Below, piece after piece: positions 24,666 through 32,696 of a stretch of DNA of 64,000 nt. The stretch spans positions 186,001-250,000 of the forward strand of contig CAVRYA010000001.1 in the NCBI GenBank assembly GCA_963725315.1, written 5' to 3'. Origin of the DNA: JBBRHQ01 sp963725315. GTDB taxonomy: Bacteria; Actinomycetota; Thermoleophilia; Solirubrobacterales; 70-9. The position numbers and the translations under genes were made by a program. Within the stretch, counting starts at the first letter, position 1. Each line of letters opens with the position of its first letter. A model generated the notes under the pieces. The model did not search any database, had not been told where the DNA came from, and saw only the letters and a program-made list of their open reading frames with translations.

Positions 24666-26059
24666 CCGTTGGCCGAGGACAGCAGGTAGAGGCCGAAGCA
24701 GGTGAAGGCGACCATCACGGCCAGCATCCAGTACTGCGAGCGCGAGGCCTGGCGGTAGTCGCGCCAGTAGGCGACGGCGCGGTCGTGGGCGAGAGTGAGA
24801 CCGACCACGTGGCCGATCACCAGCGCCCCCACCTGCACGTACCAGATCGTGTTGGCGCTGATGACCCGGTAGTCGATGCCGCTGGAGGCGGTGCCGAAGA
24901 GGTCGGTGGTGGTGGTCCCGAGCGGGTCGGAGAGCAGGTAGGTGAACTGGGCCTGCTCCTGGAAGACGAAGAGGCTGAAGTAGTGGGCGACCAGGTAGGC
25001 GAAGGCGATCGGGATCAGCGTGTGGGCGAATCCCGAGCGAAGCACTCCCGCCTCCGGCGCGCCGCGAACCGTGCGCATCCCGGTGACGCCCATCAAATAG
25101 ATCGCCGCGATCCCGCCAATGCAGATGGCCAGGAACAGCGTGTCGGCGATCCGCAGCGACCAGGTGAGGTCGATCCCCCGGTCGCTCAACCAGTTGAAGG
25201 TGTCGAGGATCGGCTGCTTGAGGACACCCTCCTGGGCCCCGTCGAAGCTGGTCGTCCCGATCGAGGCGACCACGACCGCCACCGAGCCCGTCGCGGCCGC
25301 CGCCCATCCGGTCGCAGCCGAGAATGGCGGCCTGGTCCCGAGGCGGCCCTCCCGTGCCTCGAAGACGCCGAGCTGGGAGAACATCCCGAAGTAGACGGAG
25401 AAGACCTCTCCGTTGCGACACCACTCCTCGGTCCCGAAGACCGCCATCATCGCCGCCGAGTAGAGGCTGTAGGCGATTGCCGCGACCGCCACGGCGTGCG
25501 GCGAGACGCCCACCGCGACGCCGCCGCTGGAGCCGTAGACGATCTCCAGCCAGACGACCGCGACCAGCCCCGCCGCCGCCGGCCAGCGCCCCAGCCGCCG
25601 GGGATAGGGCAGGTGCGCCGCCTCCTGCCCGGCGATCGCCCGGAACGCTCCGCCCGCCGCCCGGCCCAGCGCCCGCCAGGGGTTGAAGGGGCGGAAGACG
25701 TCGCCGAGGAAGACGCTGAGCAGCGGGAACCCGAGCCAGGCCGTGACGTAGATGAAGGTGAGGGCGAAGTTGCGGTCGGGTGCCTCCGTCCCGCGCAGCC
25801 CGGAGTAGATCGCCACCCCCAGCAGGAAGACACCGAGGAGCCCGCAGATCACCTGGGCCGGGATTCCGAGCAGAAGACGGGAGACGCCCGCCCCCAGCGG
25901 TCGCCAGCCGTCCTCCTCGAAGCGGGGCTGCCGCCAGCCCACCGAGAGCGCGAAGAAGGAGACGATCAGGACGATCGACGCCCCCCAGGCGAACAGCCAG
26001 GCAGGGACCGGCAGGTCCTGCCTGGCGACCAGGGCGTGGGCCAGCGGCAGCAGCAGCAT
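24662..26059 (-). CDS. large multi-pass membrane protein ('fenitrothion hydrolase'-like family)
   Basis: 465 residues with about eleven hydrophobic helices and few soluble loops. Conserved-looking motifs are LGDVFRPFNPWRALGR, EEWCRNGEVFSVYFGMFSQLG, AHYFSLFVFQEQAQFTYL and the repeated aromatic helices. I recognise this as a type databases often label fenitrothion hydrolase in actinobacteria, a name I would not trust as a function. It shares ATGA-type overlaps with the cupredoxin-like gene upstream and the 64-aa gene downstream, so the three are one transcript. Confidence 0.7.
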   Translation of the reverse strand: MLLLPLAHALVARQDLPVPAWLFAWGASIVLIVSFFALSVGWRQPRFEEDGWRPLGAGVSRLLLGIPAQVICGLLGVFLLGVAIYSGLRGTEAPDRNFALTFIYVTAWLGFPLLSVFLGDVFRPFNPWRALGRAAGGAFRAIAGQEAAHLPYPRRLGRWPAAAGLVAVVWLEIVYGSSGGVAVGVSPHAVAVAAIAYSLYSAAMMAVFGTEEWCRNGEVFSVYFGMFSQLGVFEAREGRLGTRPPFSAATGWAAAATGSVAVVVASIGTTSFDGAQEGVLKQPILDTFNWLSDRGIDLTWSLRIADTLFLAICIGGIAAIYLMGVTGMRTVRGAPEAGVLRSGFAHTLIPIAFAYLVAHYFSLFVFQEQAQFTYLLSDPLGTTTTDLFGTASSGIDYRVISANTIWYVQVGALVIGHVVGLTLAHDRAVAYWRDYRQASRSQYWMLAVMVAFTCFGLYLLSSANG

Positions 26060-26478
26060 CAGGGGTTGACGGTCAGCTCCGCGATCTGCTCCTTGCGGCT
26101 CTCCAGCTCCGCCTCGAAGATCCCCTCGATCGTCGCCTTGAAGTCGAAGCTGACCGAGCCCCCGGCCTCCACGTCCTTGGCGATGTCATAGCCGTGGACG
26201 TGGACCTCGTCGCTGACGTCCGAGTCGACCCTGAAGCGGATCCGATCGCCCTGGCTGTAGGTCAGGTCGGCGATACCCCCGACCGGCTTGCCGTTCTCCA
26301 CGACGATCACCGGCTCCGAGGGCTTCGTGCCCGCCGCGGGGGCGGCGCCCTTGGCGCTGGTCGTAGTCTCGGCGGTGGTGGTGTCGCTCCCCCCGCCGCC
26401 CTTGAGGACGATGAAGAGGACGACTGCGGCGGCGATCAGCAGGCCGGCGGCGACCGCTCGGGCTGTGTTCGTTTGCAT
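26059..26478 (-). CDS. membrane-anchored cupredoxin-like protein without copper ligands
   Basis: 139 residues: an N-terminal anchor (ARAVAAGLLIAAAVVLFIVL), a Gly/Thr-rich linker, and a ~90-residue beta domain (IADLTYSQGDRIRFRVDSD, DEVHVHGYDIAKDVEAGGSV, IEGIFEAEL). The fold pattern matches the cupredoxin-like/EfeO-type domains. There is no Cys or Met in the type-1 copper positions, only HVHGYD, so it is unlikely to be an ordinary blue-copper carrier. It heads the three-gene unit with the large membrane protein. The protein at 29184 is a distant look-alike. Confidence 0.75.
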   Translation of the reverse strand: MQTNTARAVAAGLLIAAAVVLFIVLKGGGGSDTTTAETTTSAKGAAPAAGTKPSEPVIVVENGKPVGGIADLTYSQGDRIRFRVDSDVSDEVHVHGYDIAKDVEAGGSVSFDFKATIEGIFEAELESRKEQIAELTVNP

Positions 26479-26500
26479 CTTCGATCACTCCTTCCTCTGG

Positions 26501-26521
26501 GGCGCGGGTGATCCCCGCGCC
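26501..26521. terminator. short GC hairpin
   Basis: GGCGCGGG (26501-26508) pairs with CCCGCGCC (26514-26521) around a 5-base loop. It sits between the 3' end of the gene at 26576 and the start of the cupredoxin-like gene, so it may end the first transcript or lie in the leader of the second. Confidence 0.35.
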
Positions 26522-26575
26522 GGCTCCGACCGCCACCCGCTGCGGGGACGGTCCCACCTGACTGCCGCTGGCGGA

Positions 26576-27229
26576 TCAGGTGCTCGGAGGAGGCCGCCGG
26601 GCCAGCCCGAAGGCAAGCGGCGAGGCGCTGAGCGGGACGAGGGCATCAGGGCGGGGCCGGGGGGAGCTCGCCGCCCTCAGCAGCGCGGGCCGGGTCGCGT
26701 CGCTACCGGCGATCGCCTCCTCGAGGGTGGAGATCCCACGATCGAGCAGCGCGCAGACCAGCCCGACAAGGCAGGCCAGGGGCAGCGCAATCCACCCGGC
26801 GTGGCCGAGGACCGCAGCCGGTCCGCTCGGGTGGCCCGGGCTGAGGGCGCCCTCGAGCGATTCCTGAGTGCAGAACACGACCAGGATCACGGCCCCGAAG
26901 AGTGCGGCGCGGGGGCCGAATGCATCTCTGCATCGAGCCCCTGGGGTCTTGCTCCCCGGCCCGGCCCGGCGACCGAGCGCGGCCCGGAGCAGCCCGGCCG
27001 CGACAGCCGAGAGCAGGAAGGCCGCGAGGACGGGAAGGGCACCCTCCAGATATCCGTGACCCTGGCGCGCGAGCTCGGACCCCGCCTCGTGGCCGTAGCC
27101 GAGCAGGTAGCGGAGCTGATGGACGGCGAAGGCGCCGAGGGCGATCAGCGCCGCGGTCCGGCCGAGCGATTCCGCTGAGCTGTGGCGCATCGCAGCGATC
27201 CTACGCCGCAGCTTCTCAGCGCCGTGCAA
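26576..27229 (-). CDS. four-helix membrane protein, unknown
   Basis: Up to 217 residues; ATG 27190 (204 residues) avoids overlap with the peptidase gene and is the likelier start. Hydrophobic helices are TAALIALGAFAVHQLRYLLG, LPVLAAFLLSAVAAGLLRAAL, ALFGAVILVVFCTQESLEG and IALPLACLVGLVCALL. HQLRY and FCTQE are the only distinctive polar residues within helices. The C-terminal ~40 residues are Pro/Ser/Arg-rich. It lies between the S53 peptidase and the cupredoxin-like operon on the same strand. No family recognised. Confidence 0.65.
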   Translation of the reverse strand: MHGAEKLRRRIAAMRHSSAESLGRTAALIALGAFAVHQLRYLLGYGHEAGSELARQGHGYLEGALPVLAAFLLSAVAAGLLRAALGRRAGPGSKTPGARCRDAFGPRAALFGAVILVVFCTQESLEGALSPGHPSGPAAVLGHAGWIALPLACLVGLVCALLDRGISTLEEAIAGSDATRPALLRAASSPRPRPDALVPLSASPLAFGLARRPPPST

Positions 27230-29126
27230 GCGCTCTCAGCAGCGGCCCGCCGCGCGGGCTGCCGAGCCCGGTCAGGTTGTCGTAGCCGCGCTTCGTCCGC
27301 AGGATGCCCGCCGGCCCGACGCTGCGCAGCGTCGTGGTGATCCCGCCCGACTTGTTGATCGTGTTCGTGTAGTCGTTGCGGACCATCGCGATCTTCACCC
27401 GGGGAGGCTTTACGTCATGGAGAGCGTCCCCCCCGTCGAGCCGGTAGAGGGCCGGGTTGACGAACCCGTGGGCGAAACCGGCACGCTGGTCCGCGAGCGC
27501 CATGAAGCCCGCCATCAGCGGCGAGGAGAGGCTGGTGCCACCGTAGCGAGCCTCGGCGTAGGTGGTCTTCTTGTTCGGCAGGGTCTGGGTCTGGCCGACC
27601 GCGAAGCCGGTCGTCGGGTCGCCGACCATCGAGATATCGGGAGAGACCCGTCCGCGACCTCCATAGCGGGCGGCCAGGTGACGCGGTACGACGCCGCGCT
27701 GGTAGCGCGGCTCCGCGAAGAAGCGGCTGGTACCGCCCCCGCCGCCGTAGTAGAAGTCGCCGGGCGGCTTCGGGGTCCAGCGCTTGCCCTTCTTTGTGGC
27801 GAGGTACGTGCCCCAGCCGAGCTCGAAGCGGTAGTTGTTGAGCGGCCCGACCGCCAGGGTGGTGCCGCCCACCGAGGTCACCCTGGGGCTCGATGCAGGG
27901 TAGTCGGGCGAAACGTGCCCGATCGTGTCGCGCTCGTCGCCGTCGTCCCCCGAGGAGAAGTAGATGCCGACTCCCTCAGCCATCGCCTCGGCGAAAATCT
28001 GCTCGAAGGCCTGCACGCCGACGCCGTACTCGCCGACGCTGCCCCAGGAGTTGGTGACGATCCGGGCGGCGCGGTGGTCGACCACCCAGGCCAGCGACTT
28101 GGTCAGCCCCGGGCCCGGGTTCGGCGCCCCTACGTAGAGCACCTTCGCCCTGGGCGCCATCGTGTGCACCGCTTCGAGGTCGAGCGTCTCCTCGCCCCAC
28201 CAGCCCTGGCGCAGGCTCGGGGGGCAGTTCTGCTTGCAGTTTCCGGGGATGGCCTTCTGGCGCAGGCGCAGCCGCGGCAGTCCGTGGCGGTGACTGTAGA
28301 TCCGCAGGTCGCGCCGGATCGTCGGCGAGGCGAAGGCGTCGATCACCGCCACCTTCTCGCCCCCTCCGTCGTTGCCGTGGCGGATCGCCCGGCCGACGCC
28401 GTAGGCGCCCTGGATCTGCTTCGGGACGTAGCCGCAGGGCACGTAGGGCTGCTTCTGTCCGTAGGCGAAAGGCGCCTTCTTCTTCTTGGCGAACTTCTGG
28501 CCCCAGTACTTCGAGCAGGGCTTGACGATGTTGCGGTAGATCGGCGGGGGCGGGATCCGGGCAGGCTGCTGGTAGCCGCCGTCGAGCCCGATCACCCCGA
28601 CGATCGGCAACCCGGACGGAACGCTGACTCCATCGGAGGGTGCCCGGACCGCGTTCCCGTCGTGACGGTAGAGGCGAAGCGCGGTGCCGAAGGCCCGCTC
28701 GACGGCGGCGGTCGGGGCGCGGGCGTCGACCAGCATCCTGCTGGCCGAGGTGCCGGTCACCTCGATCCCCTGACGGCGAAGCCAGGCCCCCACGGCGGCG
28801 ACCCGACCCGGCCTGGGCGAGAAGCGGGCGCGGAAGCGGCGGGGCGATATGTAGTCGCCATAGCGCGCCCTCGCCGGGTCCGAGACTGCGCTTCCGAGAC
28901 GATTCAGAGCGCCGGGATGGCGCCAGGCGAGGACGACCGAGAACTCGACCTCGCCACGGGCATCGCCCAGGACCCTCGAGGGCTTGGCCCAGCTCGGCAC
29001 GGCGCCGGCGATTCCGGCCCTCGGGGAGCCCTGGCCCGCCGCTCCCCCGGGCGCCGCCAGCAGAGCCGCCAGGGTCAGGCAAGCGGCAAGCGAGGCGCCG
29101 ATCGAGGCCTTGGCCCACTTCGACAT
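27216..29126 (-). CDS. secreted S53 peptidase (sedolisin/kumamolisin family)
   Basis: About 636 residues from ATG 29126 (ATG 29150 is possible). Signal peptide KASIGASLAACLTLAALLAA, then an activation propeptide (ARYGDYISPRRFRARFSPRP), then the catalytic domain from about residue 215. Catalytic Glu and Asp are in GEETLDLEAVHTMAP, and the catalytic Ser is in GGTSLSSPLMAGFMALAD. The acidic oxyanion region is around NSWGSVGE, FSSGDDGDE. The C-terminus has the calcium-site type DNLTGLGSP. Sedolisins work outside the cell, usually at low pH. Confidence 0.92.
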   Translation of the reverse strand: MSKWAKASIGASLAACLTLAALLAAPGGAAGQGSPRAGIAGAVPSWAKPSRVLGDARGEVEFSVVLAWRHPGALNRLGSAVSDPARARYGDYISPRRFRARFSPRPGRVAAVGAWLRRQGIEVTGTSASRMLVDARAPTAAVERAFGTALRLYRHDGNAVRAPSDGVSVPSGLPIVGVIGLDGGYQQPARIPPPPIYRNIVKPCSKYWGQKFAKKKKAPFAYGQKQPYVPCGYVPKQIQGAYGVGRAIRHGNDGGGEKVAVIDAFASPTIRRDLRIYSHRHGLPRLRLRQKAIPGNCKQNCPPSLRQGWWGEETLDLEAVHTMAPRAKVLYVGAPNPGPGLTKSLAWVVDHRAARIVTNSWGSVGEYGVGVQAFEQIFAEAMAEGVGIYFSSGDDGDERDTIGHVSPDYPASSPRVTSVGGTTLAVGPLNNYRFELGWGTYLATKKGKRWTPKPPGDFYYGGGGGTSRFFAEPRYQRGVVPRHLAARYGGRGRVSPDISMVGDPTTGFAVGQTQTLPNKKTTYAEARYGGTSLSSPLMAGFMALADQRAGFAHGFVNPALYRLDGGDALHDVKPPRVKIAMVRNDYTNTINKSGGITTTLRSVGPAGILRTKRGYDNLTGLGSPRGGPLLRALARR

Positions 29127-29183
29127 CTCGGCCCGCCTCGTCGCCCACATAACCTGGAACCTATCCTGATCGCCGCCCCGGCG

Positions 29184-29702
29184 TCATCGCCGGACTCTCA
29201 GCGTCGCGATCGCGATGTGGGAGAAGTCGACGATCACCGGGAACTGCCCGATCTTCCTCGCCGGGAAGCTGAGCGTCGCGGCGGATTCGACCGTCTCGTG
29301 GACCCCATACCCGGGGACCTCGATCCCCAGCGGGGTATCGGTCACGACCCGGAAGCGAACCGTCCGGCCCTGCCGGAAGTCGAGCCGCGGCGGACCGCTG
29401 GGCGGCGGCGCCCCACCGATCACCCTGACCACCGGAACCGGCTTTGGCTTCGGCTTCGGCTCATGCTGCTTCCCCGGGCTCTCCCCCCGGTGGGCACGGC
29501 GGTTCGCGGAGCCGCTGTCGATCCGCGGCGCGTCGATCGTCCCCTCGCTGCCGAGGAAGACGAAGGCGGTGACGATTCCTACCCCGAGGAGGATGCCGAG
29601 GACGATCCCGATCGCCCGGTCGACGCCGCGATGAGGGCGCGGCGCCCGCGGCCCGGGCGGGCCGCCCACGGCGGCGGGCCTGTGCCCGGGCCCCTCCGTC
29701 AA
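29184..29702 (-). CDS. membrane-anchored cupredoxin-like protein
   Basis: 172 residues: a Pro/Gly-rich cytoplasmic N-terminus, one helix (AIGIVLGILLGVGIVTAFVF), a charged KPKPKPKP-type linker, and a C-terminal beta domain (LDFRQGRTVRFRVVTDTPLG, EVPGYGVHETVESAATLSFP, IGQFPVIVDFSHIAIATLRV). The domain parallels that of the 26059 protein in length and in the order GR..RFRV, the GY motif and F/V strands, and also lacks Cys. Same strand as the S53 peptidase, 57 bases upstream of it. Function unknown. Confidence 0.65.
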   Translation of the reverse strand: MTEGPGHRPAAVGGPPGPRAPRPHRGVDRAIGIVLGILLGVGIVTAFVFLGSEGTIDAPRIDSGSANRRAHRGESPGKQHEPKPKPKPVPVVRVIGGAPPPSGPPRLDFRQGRTVRFRVVTDTPLGIEVPGYGVHETVESAATLSFPARKIGQFPVIVDFSHIAIATLRVRR

Positions 29703-29727
29703 AGCTCCGGGACCCGGCCCATCTCCT

Positions 29728-30342
29728 CTAGACGCCGTCGAGCAGCCGCCAGTTGGCCTCGAACGCCGCCTCGGCGACCGCCACCAGCTGATCGGTGTCG
29801 GCGTCCTCGATGTGGCGCTCGATCAGGGAGCGGCCCTCGGCCGCATGGGTGACATCGGCGGACTCGTGCACCCTGAAGTACTCGTTGCCCGGCCCGTCGC
29901 CGATCGCGTAGTGCTCGGCGAGGCCCTCGCGCTTGGTCCGCGAGATCGCCGGCTGCCCGCTCTCGATCGCGTAGAGGCGAACCAGCTCCGCCAGCAGGCC
30001 GTCCTCCCTGGTCCAGGTCTCGACGCAGGCGAGCGTCTCCGCGGTGGGCTCGGCGCCGACCTCACCGCCGACGGCCTCGACGAACCCGTCCCAGAGCTCG
30101 ATGTGCTCGGCCTCCTCCTCGGCGTGGCGGCGCAGCTCGGCGCGCTCCTCGGTCGGCGCGGCGTCGGCGGCGCTGGCGCTGAGGCGGGCGATCGCGGCGG
30201 TCGCGTGGCGGTACTGACCCGCGTATCGCGCCAGCTCCTCGCGCGTCAGCTCCCCGGCCGACCAGCGCTCATAGAACGGGTGCTCGAGAACGTTCCACTT
30301 GGCGCGGGCGGTCTCGATTCGGTCCCAGATGCTCTCGCTCAC
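29728..30342 (-). CDS. TenA/PqqC-like iron-binding oxygenase (CADD-like)
   Basis: 204 residues from GTG 30342, which has a GGGGAGAG site upstream; a longer frame to 30423 is less likely. Helical heme-oxygenase-like fold: HPFYERWSAGELTREELARY, YAGQYRHATAAIARL, HAEEEAEHIELWDGF, HESADVTHAAEGRSLIERH. The repeated Glu and His residues are those that hold two metal ions in CADD-like proteins. In Chlamydia, CADD makes p-aminobenzoate; other members are self-sacrificing or diiron oxygenases. Substrate here unknown. Confidence 0.8.
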   Translation of the reverse strand: MSESIWDRIETARAKWNVLEHPFYERWSAGELTREELARYAGQYRHATAAIARLSASAADAAPTEERAELRRHAEEEAEHIELWDGFVEAVGGEVGAEPTAETLACVETWTREDGLLAELVRLYAIESGQPAISRTKREGLAEHYAIGDGPGNEYFRVHESADVTHAAEGRSLIERHIEDADTDQLVAVAEAAFEANWRLLDGV

Positions 30343-30400
30343 AGTGTCTCTCCCCTCTTCGGTGCCGGCAGCGCCATCAGAATAGTGATTCGATCCGGCG

Positions 30401-31225
30401 ATGCGTCCCCCACGCCCGGACATCGCCGCACCGGAGCTTCCGCCCGGGCTTCACTGGGTCGGCCCCGGGAGCCAACCGACCTCGATGGCGGCACTGACCG
30501 CGGCCGGCGCGGCGCTGGTCCACTTCTTCGACTTCGCCCAGCTCAACAGCGTCCGCACCCTCCCCTACGTGTGCGAGTGGGACCGCCGCTACCGCGAGAC
30601 GGGCCTGGCGACGATCGGGGTGCAGGCGCCGCGCTTCCCGTTCGGCGCCGACTCCGCGGCGGTGGAAGCAGGGATCGGGCGCCTCGGGATCGACTTCCCG
30701 GTGGCGCTCGACGCCGACCGGGAGCTCTGGCTCGACTACGGCTGCGAGGGCTGGCCCAGCCTCTTCCTCTGGGGGAAGGGCGGGGTCCTGCGCTGGTTTC
30801 ACTTCGGCGAGGGCTCCTACCGCGACACCGAGGAGGCGATCCAGGAGGAGCTGCGCGAGCGTGACGCGCTGCGGGCGCTGCCCGAGCCGATGCAGCCGGT
30901 GCGCCCCACCGACGCCCCCGGGGCGTTGGTGATCGCCCCCAGCGCCGAGCGGATCGCCGCCGACGAGAGGCCGTGGACCAGCGAAGACGGCGCCGCCCAC
31001 GAGGAGGAATACGAGGCGGCCGAGGCCTGGGCGACGATCGAGGGGGAGGGCGAGCTGTCGGTCAGCTTGGACGGGGGTCCGGCGCAGGCGATCGCGATCG
31101 AGGGCGCCGGCCTCTACCCGCTGGCCCGCCACGCAGCCAGTGGCCTGCACTCGCTGAGGCTCGAGATCAGCCCCGGCCTCGCCGTCTGGTCGATCAGCTT
31201 CGCGCCGGGGTTGGCCGAAGGGTGA
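30401..31225 (+). CDS. thioredoxin-fold protein with DipZ-like C-terminal domain
   Basis: 274 residues. Residues ~25-150 follow a peroxiredoxin/thioredoxin layout (ALVHFFDFAQLNSVRTLPYV, GLATIGVQAPRFPFG, FPVALDADRELWLDYG, WPSLFLWGKGGVLRWFHFGE). The CxxC position reads NSVRT, so the usual redox motif is absent; Cys58 and Cys125 or so are isolated. The C-terminal ~90 residues form a beta domain with EAEAWATIEGEGELSVSLDG, like the carbohydrate-binding-type domain at the end of DipZ-like proteins. It is divergent from the CADD-like gene. Confidence 0.75.
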   Translation: MRPPRPDIAAPELPPGLHWVGPGSQPTSMAALTAAGAALVHFFDFAQLNSVRTLPYVCEWDRRYRETGLATIGVQAPRFPFGADSAAVEAGIGRLGIDFPVALDADRELWLDYGCEGWPSLFLWGKGGVLRWFHFGEGSYRDTEEAIQEELRERDALRALPEPMQPVRPTDAPGALVIAPSAERIAADERPWTSEDGAAHEEEYEAAEAWATIEGEGELSVSLDGGPAQAIAIEGAGLYPLARHAASGLHSLRLEISPGLAVWSISFAPGLAEG

Positions 31226-31286
31226 CCCGTCGGCGGTGCCATATCGTCTGGCGAAGGATCGATCCGCCCCGAAGCAAGGAGAAGCG

Positions 31287-31661
31287 ATGATCAGCGAGGT
31301 CGACTTCATCGGGATCCCGTCAACCGACAGCGAGCGCTCCCGGAGCTTCTACGTCGAGACGCTCGGGCTGCGACCGGACGATCGCGCCCGCTTCGAGGTC
31401 TGGGCCGGCAACACCTGCTTCGGGATCTGGGAGCCGGCCAGCTTCGGCTTTGAGTTCGCCCCCCAGAAGAACGCCCACCCGGCTCTTCACGTCGACGACG
31501 TCGCCGCCGCCCGGGCCGAGCTCGAGGCGAAGGGGGTCGAGTTCGCCGGCGAGACCTTCGACACCGGCGTCTGCCACATGGCGTTGTTCAGCGACCCCGA
31601 CGGCAACGACCTGATGCTGCACCACCGCTACGCCCCGCTCGAGGGGGCGCCGCCAGGCTAG
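31287..31661 (+). CDS. single-domain VOC/glyoxalase-like protein
   Basis: 124 residues from ATG 31287 with an AAGGAG site five bases upstream. One VOC unit: VDFIGIPSTDSERSRSFYVE, GNTCFGIWEP, HPALHVDDVAAARAELEAKG, MALFSDPDGNDLMLHHRYAP. Its TAG overlaps the ispH stop on the other strand within a CTAG. Substrate unknown. Confidence 0.88.
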   Translation: MISEVDFIGIPSTDSERSRSFYVETLGLRPDDRARFEVWAGNTCFGIWEPASFGFEFAPQKNAHPALHVDDVAAARAELEAKGVEFAGETFDTGVCHMALFSDPDGNDLMLHHRYAPLEGAPPG

Positions 31662-32642
31662 GCGCGCGCCGGCTGCTCGTCGCGGATCTCCTTCGGCAGC
31701 ATGAAGCGGACGTTCTCGTCCACCGTGCGCAGCTCGGAGACCTCGCCGGCGCCCCGCTCGCGGAAGAACTCGACCAGACGCTCGACCAGCTCCTCCGGGG
31801 CGCTGGCCCCCGAGGTGATCCCAACCGTCTCGACCCCCTCCAGCCAGCCCTCCTCGACCTGGGAGTGGTTGTCGATCAGATGCGAGCGCGGAGCCGTGCT
31901 CGCGGGCGACCTCGACCAGGCGGTTGGAGTTCGAGGAGTTGGTCGAGCCGATCACCAGCACCAGGTCGCATTCCCGGGCGAGCTGCTTGACCGCGATCTG
32001 GCGGTTGGTGGTCGCGTAACAGATGTCGTCGCTCTTCGGGCTGACGATCGAGGGGAAGCGGGCGCGCAGCCGGGCGATGATCTCGGTCGTCTCGTCGACC
32101 GAGAGGGTGGTCTGGGTGATGAAGGCGACGCGCTCGGGGTCGGGGACCTCGATCTCGTCCACCTCTTCGACGGTCTGCACGAGGATGATGCTGTCGGGCG
32201 CCTCCCCGGTGGTGCCTTCCACCTCCTCGTGGCCCTCGTGCCCGATCAGGACCATCGTGTAGCCGTCGGCGGCGAACTTGCGGGCCTCGACGTGAACCTT
32301 GGTGACCAGCGGGCAGGTGGCGTCGATCGTCCGCAGCTGCCGGGCGGCGGCGTTCCGGTGCACCGCCGGAGCCACCCCGTGGGCCGAGAAGACGACCATC
32401 TCGCCCTCCGGCACCTCGGTCTCCTCCTCGACGAAGATCGCCCCGCGCTTGCTCAGCTCCTCGACCACGTGCTTGTTGTGGACGATCTCCTTGCGGACGT
32501 AGATCGGCGCGCCGTGGATCTCCAGGGCTCGTTCGACCGTCTGCACGGCGCGATCGACCCCGGCGCAGTAACCGCGCGGCGCCGCGAGCAGGACCTTTCT
32601 CGGACCCCCCGCCGGAGGTCCGTCAACAGTCGTCGCCATCAC
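31658..32642 (-). CDS. ispH: 4-hydroxy-3-methylbut-2-enyl diphosphate reductase IspH, interrupted by one-base frameshift
   Basis: Starts at ATG 32642 or 32639. KVLLAAPRGYCAGVDRAV contains the first cluster cysteine, then HNKHVVEEL, FSAHGVAP, IDATCPLVTKVH (second Cys) and CYATTNRQ, with GSTNSSNSNRL. The frame breaks at about 31889-31893. Removing one G yields EHGSRSHLIDNHSQVEEGWL and then GITSGASAPEELVERLVEFF, the normal C-terminus, ending at the TAG at 31658. Corrected length is 327 residues. IspH makes IPP/DMAPP in the last step of the MEP isoprenoid pathway using a 4Fe-4S cluster. The uncorrected frame overruns the VOC gene antisense. Confidence 0.94.
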
Positions 32643-32696
32643 CCAGAGGGTAACGAGGGGCTAGGATTTCGTCCGGTGAGAGGAGGGGCCTGACAG

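Noticed and set aside
24404..26191. 595-codon plus-strand open frame
   Set aside because: Antisense to the large membrane protein; composition is charged and repetitive with no domain.
27417..29852. 811-codon plus-strand open frame, the longest in the window
   Set aside because: Antisense to the S53 peptidase and a cupredoxin-like gene. Length alone is not evidence at this GC content.
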